From the NCBI GenBank assembly GCA_910588905.1, contig CAJURZ010000010.1, forward strand, positions 13,996-77,995: a stretch of 64,000 bases of DNA. Reading direction: 5' to 3'. Shown here piece after piece: positions 7,173-15,098 of this stretch (positions are counted from its first letter, which is position 1; every line of letters starts with the position of its first letter). The translations under genes and the position numbers were made by a program. Under the pieces are notes generated by a model. The model did not search any database. It was not told the origin of the DNA and worked only from the letters and a program-made list of their open reading frames with translations. This stretch comes from an uncultured Eggerthellaceae bacterium (GTDB taxonomy: Bacteria > Actinomycetota > Coriobacteriia > Coriobacteriales > Eggerthellaceae).

Positions 7173-8096
7173 CTATCCCACGTAGATGGCGATGGTGCGG
7201 ATGGTGTCTACCAGATTGCCCGTGGCATTAGCCATGGAATAATCATAGGTGAGCAGCGCAGACCACGGAAGCTCCTGACCATTGGCCTGGCCAGTACCTG
7301 AGAAGGTATAGCTTTCCTTGGTGAGAGTGGTACCATCGCTGGCATAGGTTGAGTAGGCCATCTTATCCTGAGGCAGCGTGACCGCGCCCTGGGCTACGGC
7401 AAGCCCCGCTTCCTCCAGCGTCTTCTCTATGACATTCTCCTTCGTGATGATGTCTGAGAAGCTGAGGGACCCATAGCCGAGCGAAGACGTACTGGAACTG
7501 TAGCCAGCGCGGATGATCGTGCCCTCCTCATTCAGGCTGAGCGTTACCGTAGGCGTACCACCCTTGGAATCAGCCGGTTCATCGGCCAAGGCGATGCGCA
7601 CCTCTTGCTTCACCGGGTTGCCCTCTTCATTCAGCGGCACAGCCGACGTCACGCGGGCCCCATGCTGGAGCGCTTGAATGGCTGCATCTTGGGTAGAACC
7701 CAGAAGCGCCACCAGATTCGGTACTGTGGTCTTCTTGGAGGTGGTTGCTGACGCATCTTTGGTGGCCTGTTCAGTGCTGGTGGATGCAGCATCTTCTGCT
7801 ATCTGAGCCTGCTGCACGGCAGATGTCTGAGCAGTCTGATAGAGCTGCCAGACCAGGAAGCCCGCTCCCACGATCAGGAGCACCAAGACGACGATCACCG
7901 CTATGAGGATCTTGCGCATGCGCGCTGACTTCTGGATATAGGCCGCCTGACCCTGACGCGCATGGCTACCCTTGGCCTTCTTACCGACCTCTTCCTCGGG
8001 TTCCTCGGTAAGGGTCACCATCTGAGGGACGTCAGGTAGATCCAGATCTTGTCCATCAAAAGCAGCGGAAGGACGGGTGTCTTTGCTGTCTTTCAT
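7173..8096 (-). CDS. Single-pass membrane protein with possible PASTA-like extracellular repeat
   Basis: Not recognised as a named family. The 307 residues have an acidic cytoplasmic N-terminus (about 1-60), one membrane helix with ILIAVIVVLVLLIVGAGFLVW (about 61-83), a Ser/Thr/Ala-rich stalk (about 85-125), and a mainly beta-like outer part. After the stalk, TVPNLVALLGSTQDAAIQAL resembles the start of a PASTA repeat (VPnlvG.t..eA...L), and a second helix LEEAGLAV comes later; this is only suggestive. It follows the 97-residue membrane protein by 36 bases, in a run that begins with the M16C protease, so all may be cotranscribed. The lysine at the helix edge fits a type II orientation. Function unknown. 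Confidence 0.7.
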   Translation of the reverse strand: MKDSKDTRPSAAFDGQDLDLPDVPQMVTLTEEPEEEVGKKAKGSHARQGQAAYIQKSARMRKILIAVIVVLVLLIVGAGFLVWQLYQTAQTSAVQQAQIAEDAASTSTEQATKDASATTSKKTTVPNLVALLGSTQDAAIQALQHGARVTSAVPLNEEGNPVKQEVRIALADEPADSKGGTPTVTLSLNEEGTIIRAGYSSSTSSLGYGSLSFSDIITKENVIEKTLEEAGLAVAQGAVTLPQDKMAYSTYASDGTTLTKESYTFSGTGQANGQELPWSALLTYDYSMANATGNLVDTIRTIAIYVG

Positions 8097-8132
8097 CTGC
8101 TGTCCTTTTCGTCAATATCATTTCAGCTAGGT

Positions 8133-8426
8133 TTATGAGAAGAACGCATACCAAACGGCGAAGGCTATTATAGCGAGAAGTGCCAGGATGATGACCGCCA
8201 ACTGGGTCTTCGGCATCCTGGAACCCTTGATATCCTCCAGCGTGGTGCCCTGACGAGACTGGCTGGAAGCCCTCTTGGGCCGATCAGGCCTTACCGGAGG
8301 GGTGAGGTCCTCCTGGCCACGAGACTCCTTTTCTGGCACCTCCCGAGGCGCACCGGCATGGATGACCACCTCGGGCTCTTCAACAGGAGCAACCTTGATA
8401 TGTTTGAATCCGTTAGCCTCCGTCAT
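8133..8426 (-). CDS. Small tail-anchored membrane protein
   Basis: Not recognised. A 97-residue protein with a charged, proline-rich soluble part (1-70) and a single C-terminal hydrophobic segment LAVIILALLAIIAFAVWYAF (about 75-95), so it is anchored with its N-terminus in the cytosol. GAGGAGG lies just before the ATG. It starts 30 bases after the M16C protease stop and 36 bases before the next membrane protein gene, which suggests one operon and perhaps a joint envelope role. Confidence 0.7.
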   Translation of the reverse strand: MTEANGFKHIKVAPVEEPEVVIHAGAPREVPEKESRGQEDLTPPVRPDRPKRASSQSRQGTTLEDIKGSRMPKTQLAVIILALLAIIAFAVWYAFFS

Positions 8427-8456
8427 GGGTCCTCCTCGGAGCTTGCCCGAAAGGCA

Positions 8457-11441
8457 TCAGGTCAGGTCTACGAAGGTGAAGCACCGGCCACTTTGCTTGA
8501 TGATATCAGCATTCCCCACGCTGCAGATATGACGCCCCTCCGCCAGCACCTGAAGCGGATCGGCTAATTGGCGCACGCTGGCCAGAGTAGCGCTCAGCAC
8601 CTCTTCGCGCGTCTTCCTGAGATCTGAGTCGGTACAGCCGGTGAAATGCATGATGTCTTGGCGACGCACCAGATTGCGCGGCTTCAGCGGTGCATCCAGC
8701 GAAGCCACGGTGCTCACCACATAGCCCTCGAACTCATCCTGAGACATATCCGAGGTACGCAGCCAATCCGGCGCACTCAAGAATGCCTCCAGGGTAGGGT
8801 CGATCCTCGGGTCCCGGTAGGAATGGAACAGGGTGTTTCCCCCGCGACGGCTGGCAAACCCTACCCCGTAGGCACCCCCCACCACGCGGACCTCGTTCCA
8901 AAGATAGCTCAGCGTGATCATCTTCGATGCCAACAACCATTCTCCCGAGAACGGAGCACCGGCACTGTGACGGTCCGCCACCAGAGCGGTGAAGGTGATA
9001 TCCGTAGATACCCCGAAAGCCTCGTGGAGGTCCTCTGGATCAGGCACATGCAAGCGTCGCTCAGGCCTCTCAGCCCTGAATCCCAATCGGCAGCCAGCCG
9101 CCATGTAGGCATCTAGGTCCTCTTGGCTCCCCGCGAAGGAGAGCGTGCAATTATCATCCGTGAAGATGCGGTGTGCCAGTTCTTCCAGCTTGCTCACGAG
9201 GTCCTGACAGCGCAGATCGAAATCATCTATCAGCTCTCGCAGGAAGAGGTAGGAATCGATGCCCGCAATCTGCTCTTTGGCCTTCGCGGTATGGGTCACG
9301 TAGGATAACGCCCGATTCGCCGCCGTACTATGGCCGGACATGGCGAAGGATTGCTCCAGGGCCACCTTGCGCTGCACCAGCATGTCGTAGATCCGAGAGG
9401 TATCTGCGAAGTTCGTGCGAGCGAGCACCTCATCGGTGAGCGCCCCCGCGAAGCCCGCGTTCTCAGGGAGCGCCGAGGCTGAAGCCAGGAAGAGCGCCCG
9501 CGCGCGGTCATCATCGTCGGACTTGTACACATCCGCTGCGAAGGTCAGGTTCCCCAGCCTGCCCTGAGCCAGAGTATCCAGCTGGGCGGCTGTATGCGCA
9601 TCCGTATCCATGCGCCCCAGGACCATTGCCAATACCGCCACATAGGGCAGCTCTTCGAAGGAAACGCGATCCAGGTCATAGTAGCGCGTGAAGTAGGCTA
9701 TCCCGTGGGTCTCCACTTCGTGGCGCAAAAGGGGGAGCGGCCCTTGGTGCTCCAAGCCGAAAGGAGGCTCTTCGGGCGCCTCCGCCAAGTCAGACACTGC
9801 CAGCTTCGGCAGCTTGGACAGGGCATCCGGGCTGTCTGGAGCCATCTGAGCTTCCACCAGCTGGCGCTCCTCCTCTTCCAAGGCTTGAAGGGAGGAGGGC
9901 GTAAGCTCTGCTTCTAGCCGCTTCAAGCGCCCGTCGGAGGCAGTCTGCTCCTCGGCAGCCACCGGCACGAGCTGAGCTTGCCCATGGTGTCGGCTCTCCA
10001 AGAAGACTTCCTGGAGAAGCGTGCAGAACCAATCCGTATCCGCCTTGGCTTTGAGATCGGCTAGCATGTCCTCATAGCGGATGTAGGCCAGAGCATCCCG
10101 CTCATCATAGAGCCAACCGTTCATGGCGGACATGGAGTAGACCACGCCATCAGCCATGCCGAAGTTATGCTCCCGCAAGACGAATTCCGCATGGGCGATG
10201 GCTGCGTGCAGCAGCTCCGGGTCAAGAGCCCCCTTCGCCAAGCGCTCTATCTCCGCGAGCACCAGCGCCTCGAACTGCTCCTCGGCCTGAGGTTTCGCTC
10301 CCTTGAGCTCCATCATGACGAAGGGCTGGAGCAGGGAGTCCATGAGGCTGGCATGGAAGTCATCGCCCAGCTTCGCGTCGATCACCGCCCGCTTGAGCGG
10401 GGCTTCGTTGGAACCGGCGATAGCGTCCACCAGGATATCCACAGCCAAGGCACGCTCCACCTCATGAGAGGTACCCACCACATACCCCAGCGCCAGGCAG
10501 GCATTATCAGGGGCCGTGACCATCTCTCGACGGGCATCCATCTTGATGACGGGCTCTTGGAGCACGAGAGGGTTCACGGGTGCGCCCTCGGGGGTGGCAG
10601 GCATCTTGGAGAGGTATCCCTCGTCCAAGAACGACAGCATGCGCGCAGCGTCCACCGCGCCGTAGAGGATGATGTAGGCGTTATCTGCCCGGTAATGGCG
10701 CTCATGGGCATCCAGGAACGCCTCGTAGGTGAGGTCAGGGATGGCCGCAGGCGTGCCACCGGATTCGAAGCGATAGGTGGTATCCGGGAAGAGCGCTGCT
10801 GACAGCGTGTCATAGAGGACGGATTCCGGCTCTGACAGAGCACCTTTCATCTCGTTATAGACCACGCCGTTGTAAGCAAGGCGCACCTCGGAAGGGTCAG
10901 AGGTGGTAGGGATGGCTGTTTCTTCGGGTCGGAGCTCGGACGCCTCCCCTTCGCTCACCGCCTGCGGAAGCTCTGCCCGCAAAGCCTCCAGGTGCCAGCC
11001 TTCCTGCTTGAAGATGTTCTGGTTGCGGTAGATATTGGGATGGAAGACCGCATCCATGTACACGTCGGTCAGGTTCATGAGGTCCGTCATGTTGGTCGAC
11101 GCTACTGGATACATGGTCTTATCCGGGAAGGTCATGGCATTCAAGAACGTCTGCATGCTACCTTTGAGCAGATTGACGAACGGCTCCTTCACCGGGAACC
11201 GCTCAGAGCCGCAGAGCACAGAATGCTCCAGGATATGGAAGACGCCGGTGTCATCCGCTGCCGGTGTCTTGAAGGTGATGGAGAAGGACTTGTCCACGTC
11301 CTCATTCTGAAGGAACAGCAGCTTCGCTCCGCTGACCCGATGGACCATGAGGAACGCCGTTCCGTCTATCTCGCTGACGGCCTCAACGCCCAGAACCTGG
11401 AAGCCTGATCCCTCTGCCGCCTCGGTCACTTCCTCATGCAT
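8457..11441 (-). CDS. M16C metallopeptidase (presequence protease/PreP family)
   Basis: Large zinc peptidase that degrades short, unfolded peptides in a closed chamber. The 994-residue length fits the single-chain M16C group with two halves. The inverted zinc motif HxxEH is HILEH at 69-73, followed by SVLCGSERFPVKEPF and LNAMTFPDKTMYPVAS, typical of PreP. RVVGGAYGVGF near the C-terminus is the conserved substrate-binding R/Y region. No signal peptide is visible, so it is likely cytosolic. AAAGGAAG lies before the ATG at 11441. The solute-binding lipoprotein gene ends 73 bases upstream, and two small membrane proteins follow. Family assignment is firm; substrates unknown. Confidence 0.93.
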   Translation of the reverse strand: MHEEVTEAAEGSGFQVLGVEAVSEIDGTAFLMVHRVSGAKLLFLQNEDVDKSFSITFKTPAADDTGVFHILEHSVLCGSERFPVKEPFVNLLKGSMQTFLNAMTFPDKTMYPVASTNMTDLMNLTDVYMDAVFHPNIYRNQNIFKQEGWHLEALRAELPQAVSEGEASELRPEETAIPTTSDPSEVRLAYNGVVYNEMKGALSEPESVLYDTLSAALFPDTTYRFESGGTPAAIPDLTYEAFLDAHERHYRADNAYIILYGAVDAARMLSFLDEGYLSKMPATPEGAPVNPLVLQEPVIKMDARREMVTAPDNACLALGYVVGTSHEVERALAVDILVDAIAGSNEAPLKRAVIDAKLGDDFHASLMDSLLQPFVMMELKGAKPQAEEQFEALVLAEIERLAKGALDPELLHAAIAHAEFVLREHNFGMADGVVYSMSAMNGWLYDERDALAYIRYEDMLADLKAKADTDWFCTLLQEVFLESRHHGQAQLVPVAAEEQTASDGRLKRLEAELTPSSLQALEEEERQLVEAQMAPDSPDALSKLPKLAVSDLAEAPEEPPFGLEHQGPLPLLRHEVETHGIAYFTRYYDLDRVSFEELPYVAVLAMVLGRMDTDAHTAAQLDTLAQGRLGNLTFAADVYKSDDDDRARALFLASASALPENAGFAGALTDEVLARTNFADTSRIYDMLVQRKVALEQSFAMSGHSTAANRALSYVTHTAKAKEQIAGIDSYLFLRELIDDFDLRCQDLVSKLEELAHRIFTDDNCTLSFAGSQEDLDAYMAAGCRLGFRAERPERRLHVPDPEDLHEAFGVSTDITFTALVADRHSAGAPFSGEWLLASKMITLSYLWNEVRVVGGAYGVGFASRRGGNTLFHSYRDPRIDPTLEAFLSAPDWLRTSDMSQDEFEGYVVSTVASLDAPLKPRNLVRRQDIMHFTGCTDSDLRKTREEVLSATLASVRQLADPLQVLAEGRHICSVGNADIIKQSGRCFTFVDLT

Positions 11442-11514
11442 GGATGCTTCCTTTCCCTTGAACCCTCACAGACGAACAGAGATCCGCTTTGCGGAAACGA
11501 CCGAGAAGCTTGGC

Positions 11515-12453
11515 TTAGGCGAGAGAGGTATCGGAGGCGCTGGAGCTGGAAGAAGAACTTGCCTCAGCATCCCCTTCCGTGGCTTCTGCACCCTCCTCCG
11601 GCTCATTCGCGTCAGAGACCTTCGCCTTAGCCTCCACCTTGGGCACATCGGTCAGCACCACAGCGGTGCCCAGCCACTTGTCCTCGATGACCCCCACCAG
11701 GCCGTTGTCGATGATGGCGGTGAGCGCTCCCTGGACGGCCTCTTGCAGCTCCGCATTATCCGACTTGACGCCGATGCAATAACCGCTGGCCGTGTCCATC
11801 AAGCAGACCACCTCAACGGGGACGTCCTGGAGGTTCGCCGCATACATGCCAATGACCGCATCCGATGCTACGAAATCCACTGAACCACTGGAAAGGTCAG
11901 AGAAGGCCGTAGCCAGATCCCCCGTTGAGGCCAGAGCCTCCTCACCGAAGGCGTTGGTCACCGCCCACGCGCTCTTGGAGGAGATCTGGGCGGCGATCTT
12001 CGGCGTCACTGCCCCTGTGGGCATTTGAGCACCCGAGCCTTCCTTGGCGAAGAGCACCACGCCCGTGGGCAGGTACTGCTCAGAGTGCCAGATGCCCTCG
12101 GTCTCATCCACGCTCTCCTGACCCATGACGATGTCCACTTCGCCCTCTGCGAGTGCCTTGTCAGCATCGGCCCCTACGTCCTGGATATCCACCTTGAGCC
12201 CCAGTTCGTCAGCGATGGCAGAGGCGATATCAACATCGATGCCGATGATCTTCTCGTTGCCCTGGCCGGCAAGCGGGGAGCGCTGGGTGTTCACACCCAC
12301 GCGCAGCACGCCCTCTTCCCCAATGGCCGGGGGTGCCAGGGTGGGCTCACCCAAGCTGGGGGTGTACTCCTCTTGGCTGGAGCAGCCCGCCAGAGCAAAA
12401 GCCGCAACCACGCAGAAGGCCAGCGCCAGAAGGCATACGATCTTCTTATGCAT
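11515..12453 (-). CDS. Amino-acid-type solute-binding lipoprotein (SBP family 3)
   Basis: Extracellular binding protein of a polar amino acid ABC importer. The N-terminus MHKKIVCLLALAF...ALAGCSS is a lipoprotein signal with the lipobox cysteine near residue 24. The body has VLRVGVNTQRSPLAG, IGIDVDIASAIADELGLKV and VDIVMGQ, the family-3 pattern, then LAGTAFSDLSSGSVDFVASD-like segments of lobe 2. The C-terminal tail after the fold (about 275-312) is Glu/Ala/Ser-rich and low in complexity. No permease or ATPase gene is adjacent, so partners lie elsewhere or are shared. AAAGGGAT precedes the ATG, and a perfect 10-bp dyad lies 28 bases farther upstream. Confidence 0.88.
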   Translation of the reverse strand: MHKKIVCLLALAFCVVAAFALAGCSSQEEYTPSLGEPTLAPPAIGEEGVLRVGVNTQRSPLAGQGNEKIIGIDVDIASAIADELGLKVDIQDVGADADKALAEGEVDIVMGQESVDETEGIWHSEQYLPTGVVLFAKEGSGAQMPTGAVTPKIAAQISSKSAWAVTNAFGEEALASTGDLATAFSDLSSGSVDFVASDAVIGMYAANLQDVPVEVVCLMDTASGYCIGVKSDNAELQEAVQGALTAIIDNGLVGVIEDKWLGTAVVLTDVPKVEAKAKVSDANEPEEGAEATEGDAEASSSSSSSASDTSLA

Positions 12454-12480
12454 CAGATCCCTTTCGTCGATGGATCATAT

Positions 12481-12510
12481 CGTGGGAGGTATTCTCTCAC
12501 ACCTCCCACG
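12481..12510. promoter_or_regulatory. Perfect 10-bp inverted repeat upstream of binding-protein gene
   Basis: CGTGGGAGGT, ten bases, ACCTCCCACG. It lies 28 bases upstream of the start codon, so it would be in the 5' leader or overlap the promoter. It may be an operator or an mRNA hairpin. Confidence 0.5.
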
Positions 12511-12881
12511 CCAGCGCATGACGGGGAGGGAACTTCATCCGGCTGACCTAGTCTTTGCCCCCACACTCGCGCACTGGAGGTCTGCGCTGAAGGCGCTCGC
12601 GCTCTCTCGTCCGCCCAGACGGTGCGTCCGGAGATATCAACGGACGGTGCGACTTACTTCTAGAATACGCCATGCTCACACCGCGGAAGCCGCGGATGCT
12701 TACGTGGACCCTTTCGACCGCATCTGCCCTGGGCTAGGCGGATGGCTCCGCCGCAACTACAGACCCGGATGAAGCTCGCGCAGGATTCTAGCAAATCGGC
12801 GCGGATCCGTGATGGATCCCTGTCGAAGAGGTGAAGGGGGTGCGGCAGATATCTGCAAGGTGCGCAGTCATAATCAAACCC
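12511..12881. other. Divergent intergenic region, no gene seen
   Basis: This stretch separates the binding-protein gene from comF. It is G+C-rich, has no tRNA or riboswitch signature that could be recognised, and no convincing promoter box for comF. Its open frames are shadows. Confidence 0.5.
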
Positions 12882-13634
12882 ATGGAGAAGCAAGAGCAGG
12901 CTGCGAAGAACATGGTCATCCGGGCGGCAGCGTTGGCGAAGGAAGCAGTCCTCGAGACCCTCTGGCCTACCCGGTGCGCTGTCTGTGACGTGCCGGGAGA
13001 GCTGATATGCAAGGGTTGCCGAAGCGCCCTGATGTTCATCGACGTGAACGATGCTTGCCCGCGCTGCGGCGCACCCTTCGGTCGCTGTCAGTGCACTGAA
13101 TGCAACGACACCATGTTGACCGCAGCAGACAGGGAGGACTTGCCTGTGACCGCCATGGCCAGCGTGCTGTTGGCGGATGAAGGCGCTCGGCGCATCGTGA
13201 CCGTCTATAAGGACGGCAACGAGCGGCGGCTCGCCCCTGAGATAGCCCGTCTCATGGCTCGCTTCATCCCGCCGGAATGGTCCCAGGCCCACCTCACCTA
13301 CATCCCCGCCACCAAGGCAGCCCTGCGCAAACGCGGATTCGACCATGCGGAGCTCCTTGCAAGGGAGCTGGCGAACCTGACCAGCATGGACGGGTCAGTT
13401 CTGCTTGACCGACCCAAGAGCGCCGATCAGCGAAGGTTCGACCGTCGGGGACGCCAACGGAACATGGAAGGACGCCTCTCGGTGCGGCCGGGAGTCCCCA
13501 TGCCCGCGAACGTGCTCTTGTTGGATGATGTCTGCACGACGGGAGCCACCCTCTTCGCCGCAGCCGACCGTCTTCTGGAGGCGGGAGCCCATGAGGTCTA
13601 CGCCCTCACCTTCGCGAAGGTCTTAGCCAGCTAG
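12882..13634 (+). CDS. comF: ComF-family phosphoribosyltransferase-like protein
   Basis: ComF proteins combine an N-terminal zinc-ribbon with a phosphoribosyltransferase fold and act in DNA uptake in competent species; many holders are not known to be competent. The zinc region is CAVCDVPGELICKGC followed by CPRCGAPFGRCQC, the middle has LTYIPATKAALRKRGFDHAE, and the PRPP-binding loop is LLLDDVCTTGATL. About 250 residues, as usual. The start is uncertain: GTG 12831, ATG 12882 and ATG 12912 are in frame and none has a good RBS. No other competence genes are nearby. It converges with the next gene, leaving 18 bases between stops. Confidence 0.85.
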   Translation: MEKQEQAAKNMVIRAAALAKEAVLETLWPTRCAVCDVPGELICKGCRSALMFIDVNDACPRCGAPFGRCQCTECNDTMLTAADREDLPVTAMASVLLADEGARRIVTVYKDGNERRLAPEIARLMARFIPPEWSQAHLTYIPATKAALRKRGFDHAELLARELANLTSMDGSVLLDRPKSADQRRFDRRGRQRNMEGRLSVRPGVPMPANVLLLDDVCTTGATLFAAADRLLEAGAHEVYALTFAKVLAS

Positions 13635-13652
13635 CGCCCGAAGAGGGACCCC

Positions 13653-14981
13653 TTAGGCGGTAGGACGCTCCACAGAACTGGCCTCAGCATATTCAGCCAC
13701 GTCCACCGAGATGGTGTGCTTGATGGGCTTCCAGCGCGCCTTCGCCACCAAAGCGTACAACGCGATGGGAATGTAGGTCAGCATGAAGAACGGGAAGGTC
13801 ACGGCTGATATCACCTTGCGCCGTGCGCTGGCACGGATGCTGTTCCATTCCACGAAGGTGGTCAGCACGCCGAAGACGAACATGAACATGAGGTAGTTGA
13901 ACAGGCAGAAGAAGATGGAGGAGATGGAACTGGCGATGGCCACTCCCAAGCTGATCACCCCGGTGAGCGAAAGGGCGATGATGACTGCATTGAAGATGAT
14001 GGAGATGATGGTGAGCAACATGCCCGGCGCGATGGTCATCAACATGTCATAACAGGCGAACCGATGCCCGCGCTCATTGGTGAAGATGCCCCGGGCCAGC
14101 CCGATGGCATAGCGGGAGAACACCTGGTAGAACCCCTTCGCCCAACGGGCTCGCTGATTCCAGGAATCCCGGAAGGTGGTGGGCTGCTCGTCGTAGAGGA
14201 TAGCTTTGGGGTTGTAGGCGATGCGCAGGCCGTTGGTGATGGAAGAGGCGGAGAACTCGATGTCTTCCGTGAGCAGGTGCCACTTCCAGCCCCCTGCTTC
14301 TCGCAGCACCTCATCAGCGATGAAGAAGCCCGTACCCGACACCGCACAGGAAGTGTTGAGCGTGAGCCGTGCCTGGTTCAGGAACTTCGCCTCCCGCAGG
14401 AACCAAACACCATAACCGGCAGATATCCAGTTGGAATCGAAGTTCTTGGAGTTGCGATAGCTGGTAGAGGCCTTCGCGCCACCGTCGAAGGTCTTGTTCA
14501 TCTCACAGAAGTAGTTCGCATCCAGCACGTTGTCAGCATCGAAGACGAAGTAGGCCTCGTGGCCTGCGTCGGGGAATTGGCTCCAGATGGACTTCAGACC
14601 AAAGTCCAGGGCGTAGCCCTTCCCTACCAGCTCCTGATTGAACCGCTGGAATACGGTGGCCCCGGCATTGCGTGCCACCTCTGCTGTGTCATCTGTGCAG
14701 TTATCAGCGATGACGAAGATGTCTATGAGCTCTTGAGGGTAGCTCTGAGAGCGAATGGAGGCTATCAGGTCCGCTATGACCGCGCTTTCGTTCCGAGCCG
14801 CGATGAGCACCGCGTACTTGTGATCCCTGGATGCGGCAGCCTGGGGAGCCTTCCGCGTGAGGACGACGAAGACATAGTAGAGCTGATAGGTATAGCAAAC
14901 GGTGAAAGCGAAGAAGACGCAGAAATTGAAGATGTCGATGAAAGAAAGCGCCGCCATCGACTGCGACAGTTCCTGGAACAC
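13653..14981 (-). CDS. Processive family 2 glycosyltransferase (PgaC/BcsA-like), membrane
   Basis: Membrane GT2 enzyme of the type that polymerises and exports a polysaccharide. One membrane helix lies at the N-terminus (FIDIFNFCVFFAFTVCYTYQ) and at least three at the C-terminus. Catalytic motifs are all present: VIADNCTDDT, FVFDADN (DxD), LLTEDIEF (TED) and QRARW (QxxRW). About 442 residues from a GTG at 14981, chosen because AAGGAG lies four bases upstream; an upstream reading to 15035 has no RBS. The gene stands alone, with no bcsB/pgaB partners, so the product could be a simple beta-linked polymer or a glycolipid. It lies between comF (convergent) and the histidine kinase (same strand). 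Confidence 0.87.
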   Translation of the reverse strand: MFQELSQSMAALSFIDIFNFCVFFAFTVCYTYQLYYVFVVLTRKAPQAAASRDHKYAVLIAARNESAVIADLIASIRSQSYPQELIDIFVIADNCTDDTAEVARNAGATVFQRFNQELVGKGYALDFGLKSIWSQFPDAGHEAYFVFDADNVLDANYFCEMNKTFDGGAKASTSYRNSKNFDSNWISAGYGVWFLREAKFLNQARLTLNTSCAVSGTGFFIADEVLREAGGWKWHLLTEDIEFSASSITNGLRIAYNPKAILYDEQPTTFRDSWNQRARWAKGFYQVFSRYAIGLARGIFTNERGHRFACYDMLMTIAPGMLLTIISIIFNAVIIALSLTGVISLGVAIASSISSIFFCLFNYLMFMFVFGVLTTFVEWNSIRASARRKVISAVTFPFFMLTYIPIALYALVAKARWKPIKHTISVDVAEYAEASSVERPTA

Positions 14982-15098
14982 ATCTCTCCTTCTTTGCAGG
15001 GACCTTCCCTCGGCTTGAGAGCGAATGCCCTGCAAAACCGAAGCTGACAGATTATAGACCTAGAATGTGGAGGTTTGGAGGTGAACCGCCCGCTACGG

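Noticed and set aside
6219..7301. 360-codon plus-strand frame
   Set aside because: Runs antisense through rpmI, infC, the leader and its attenuator; all four minus-strand signals are strong.
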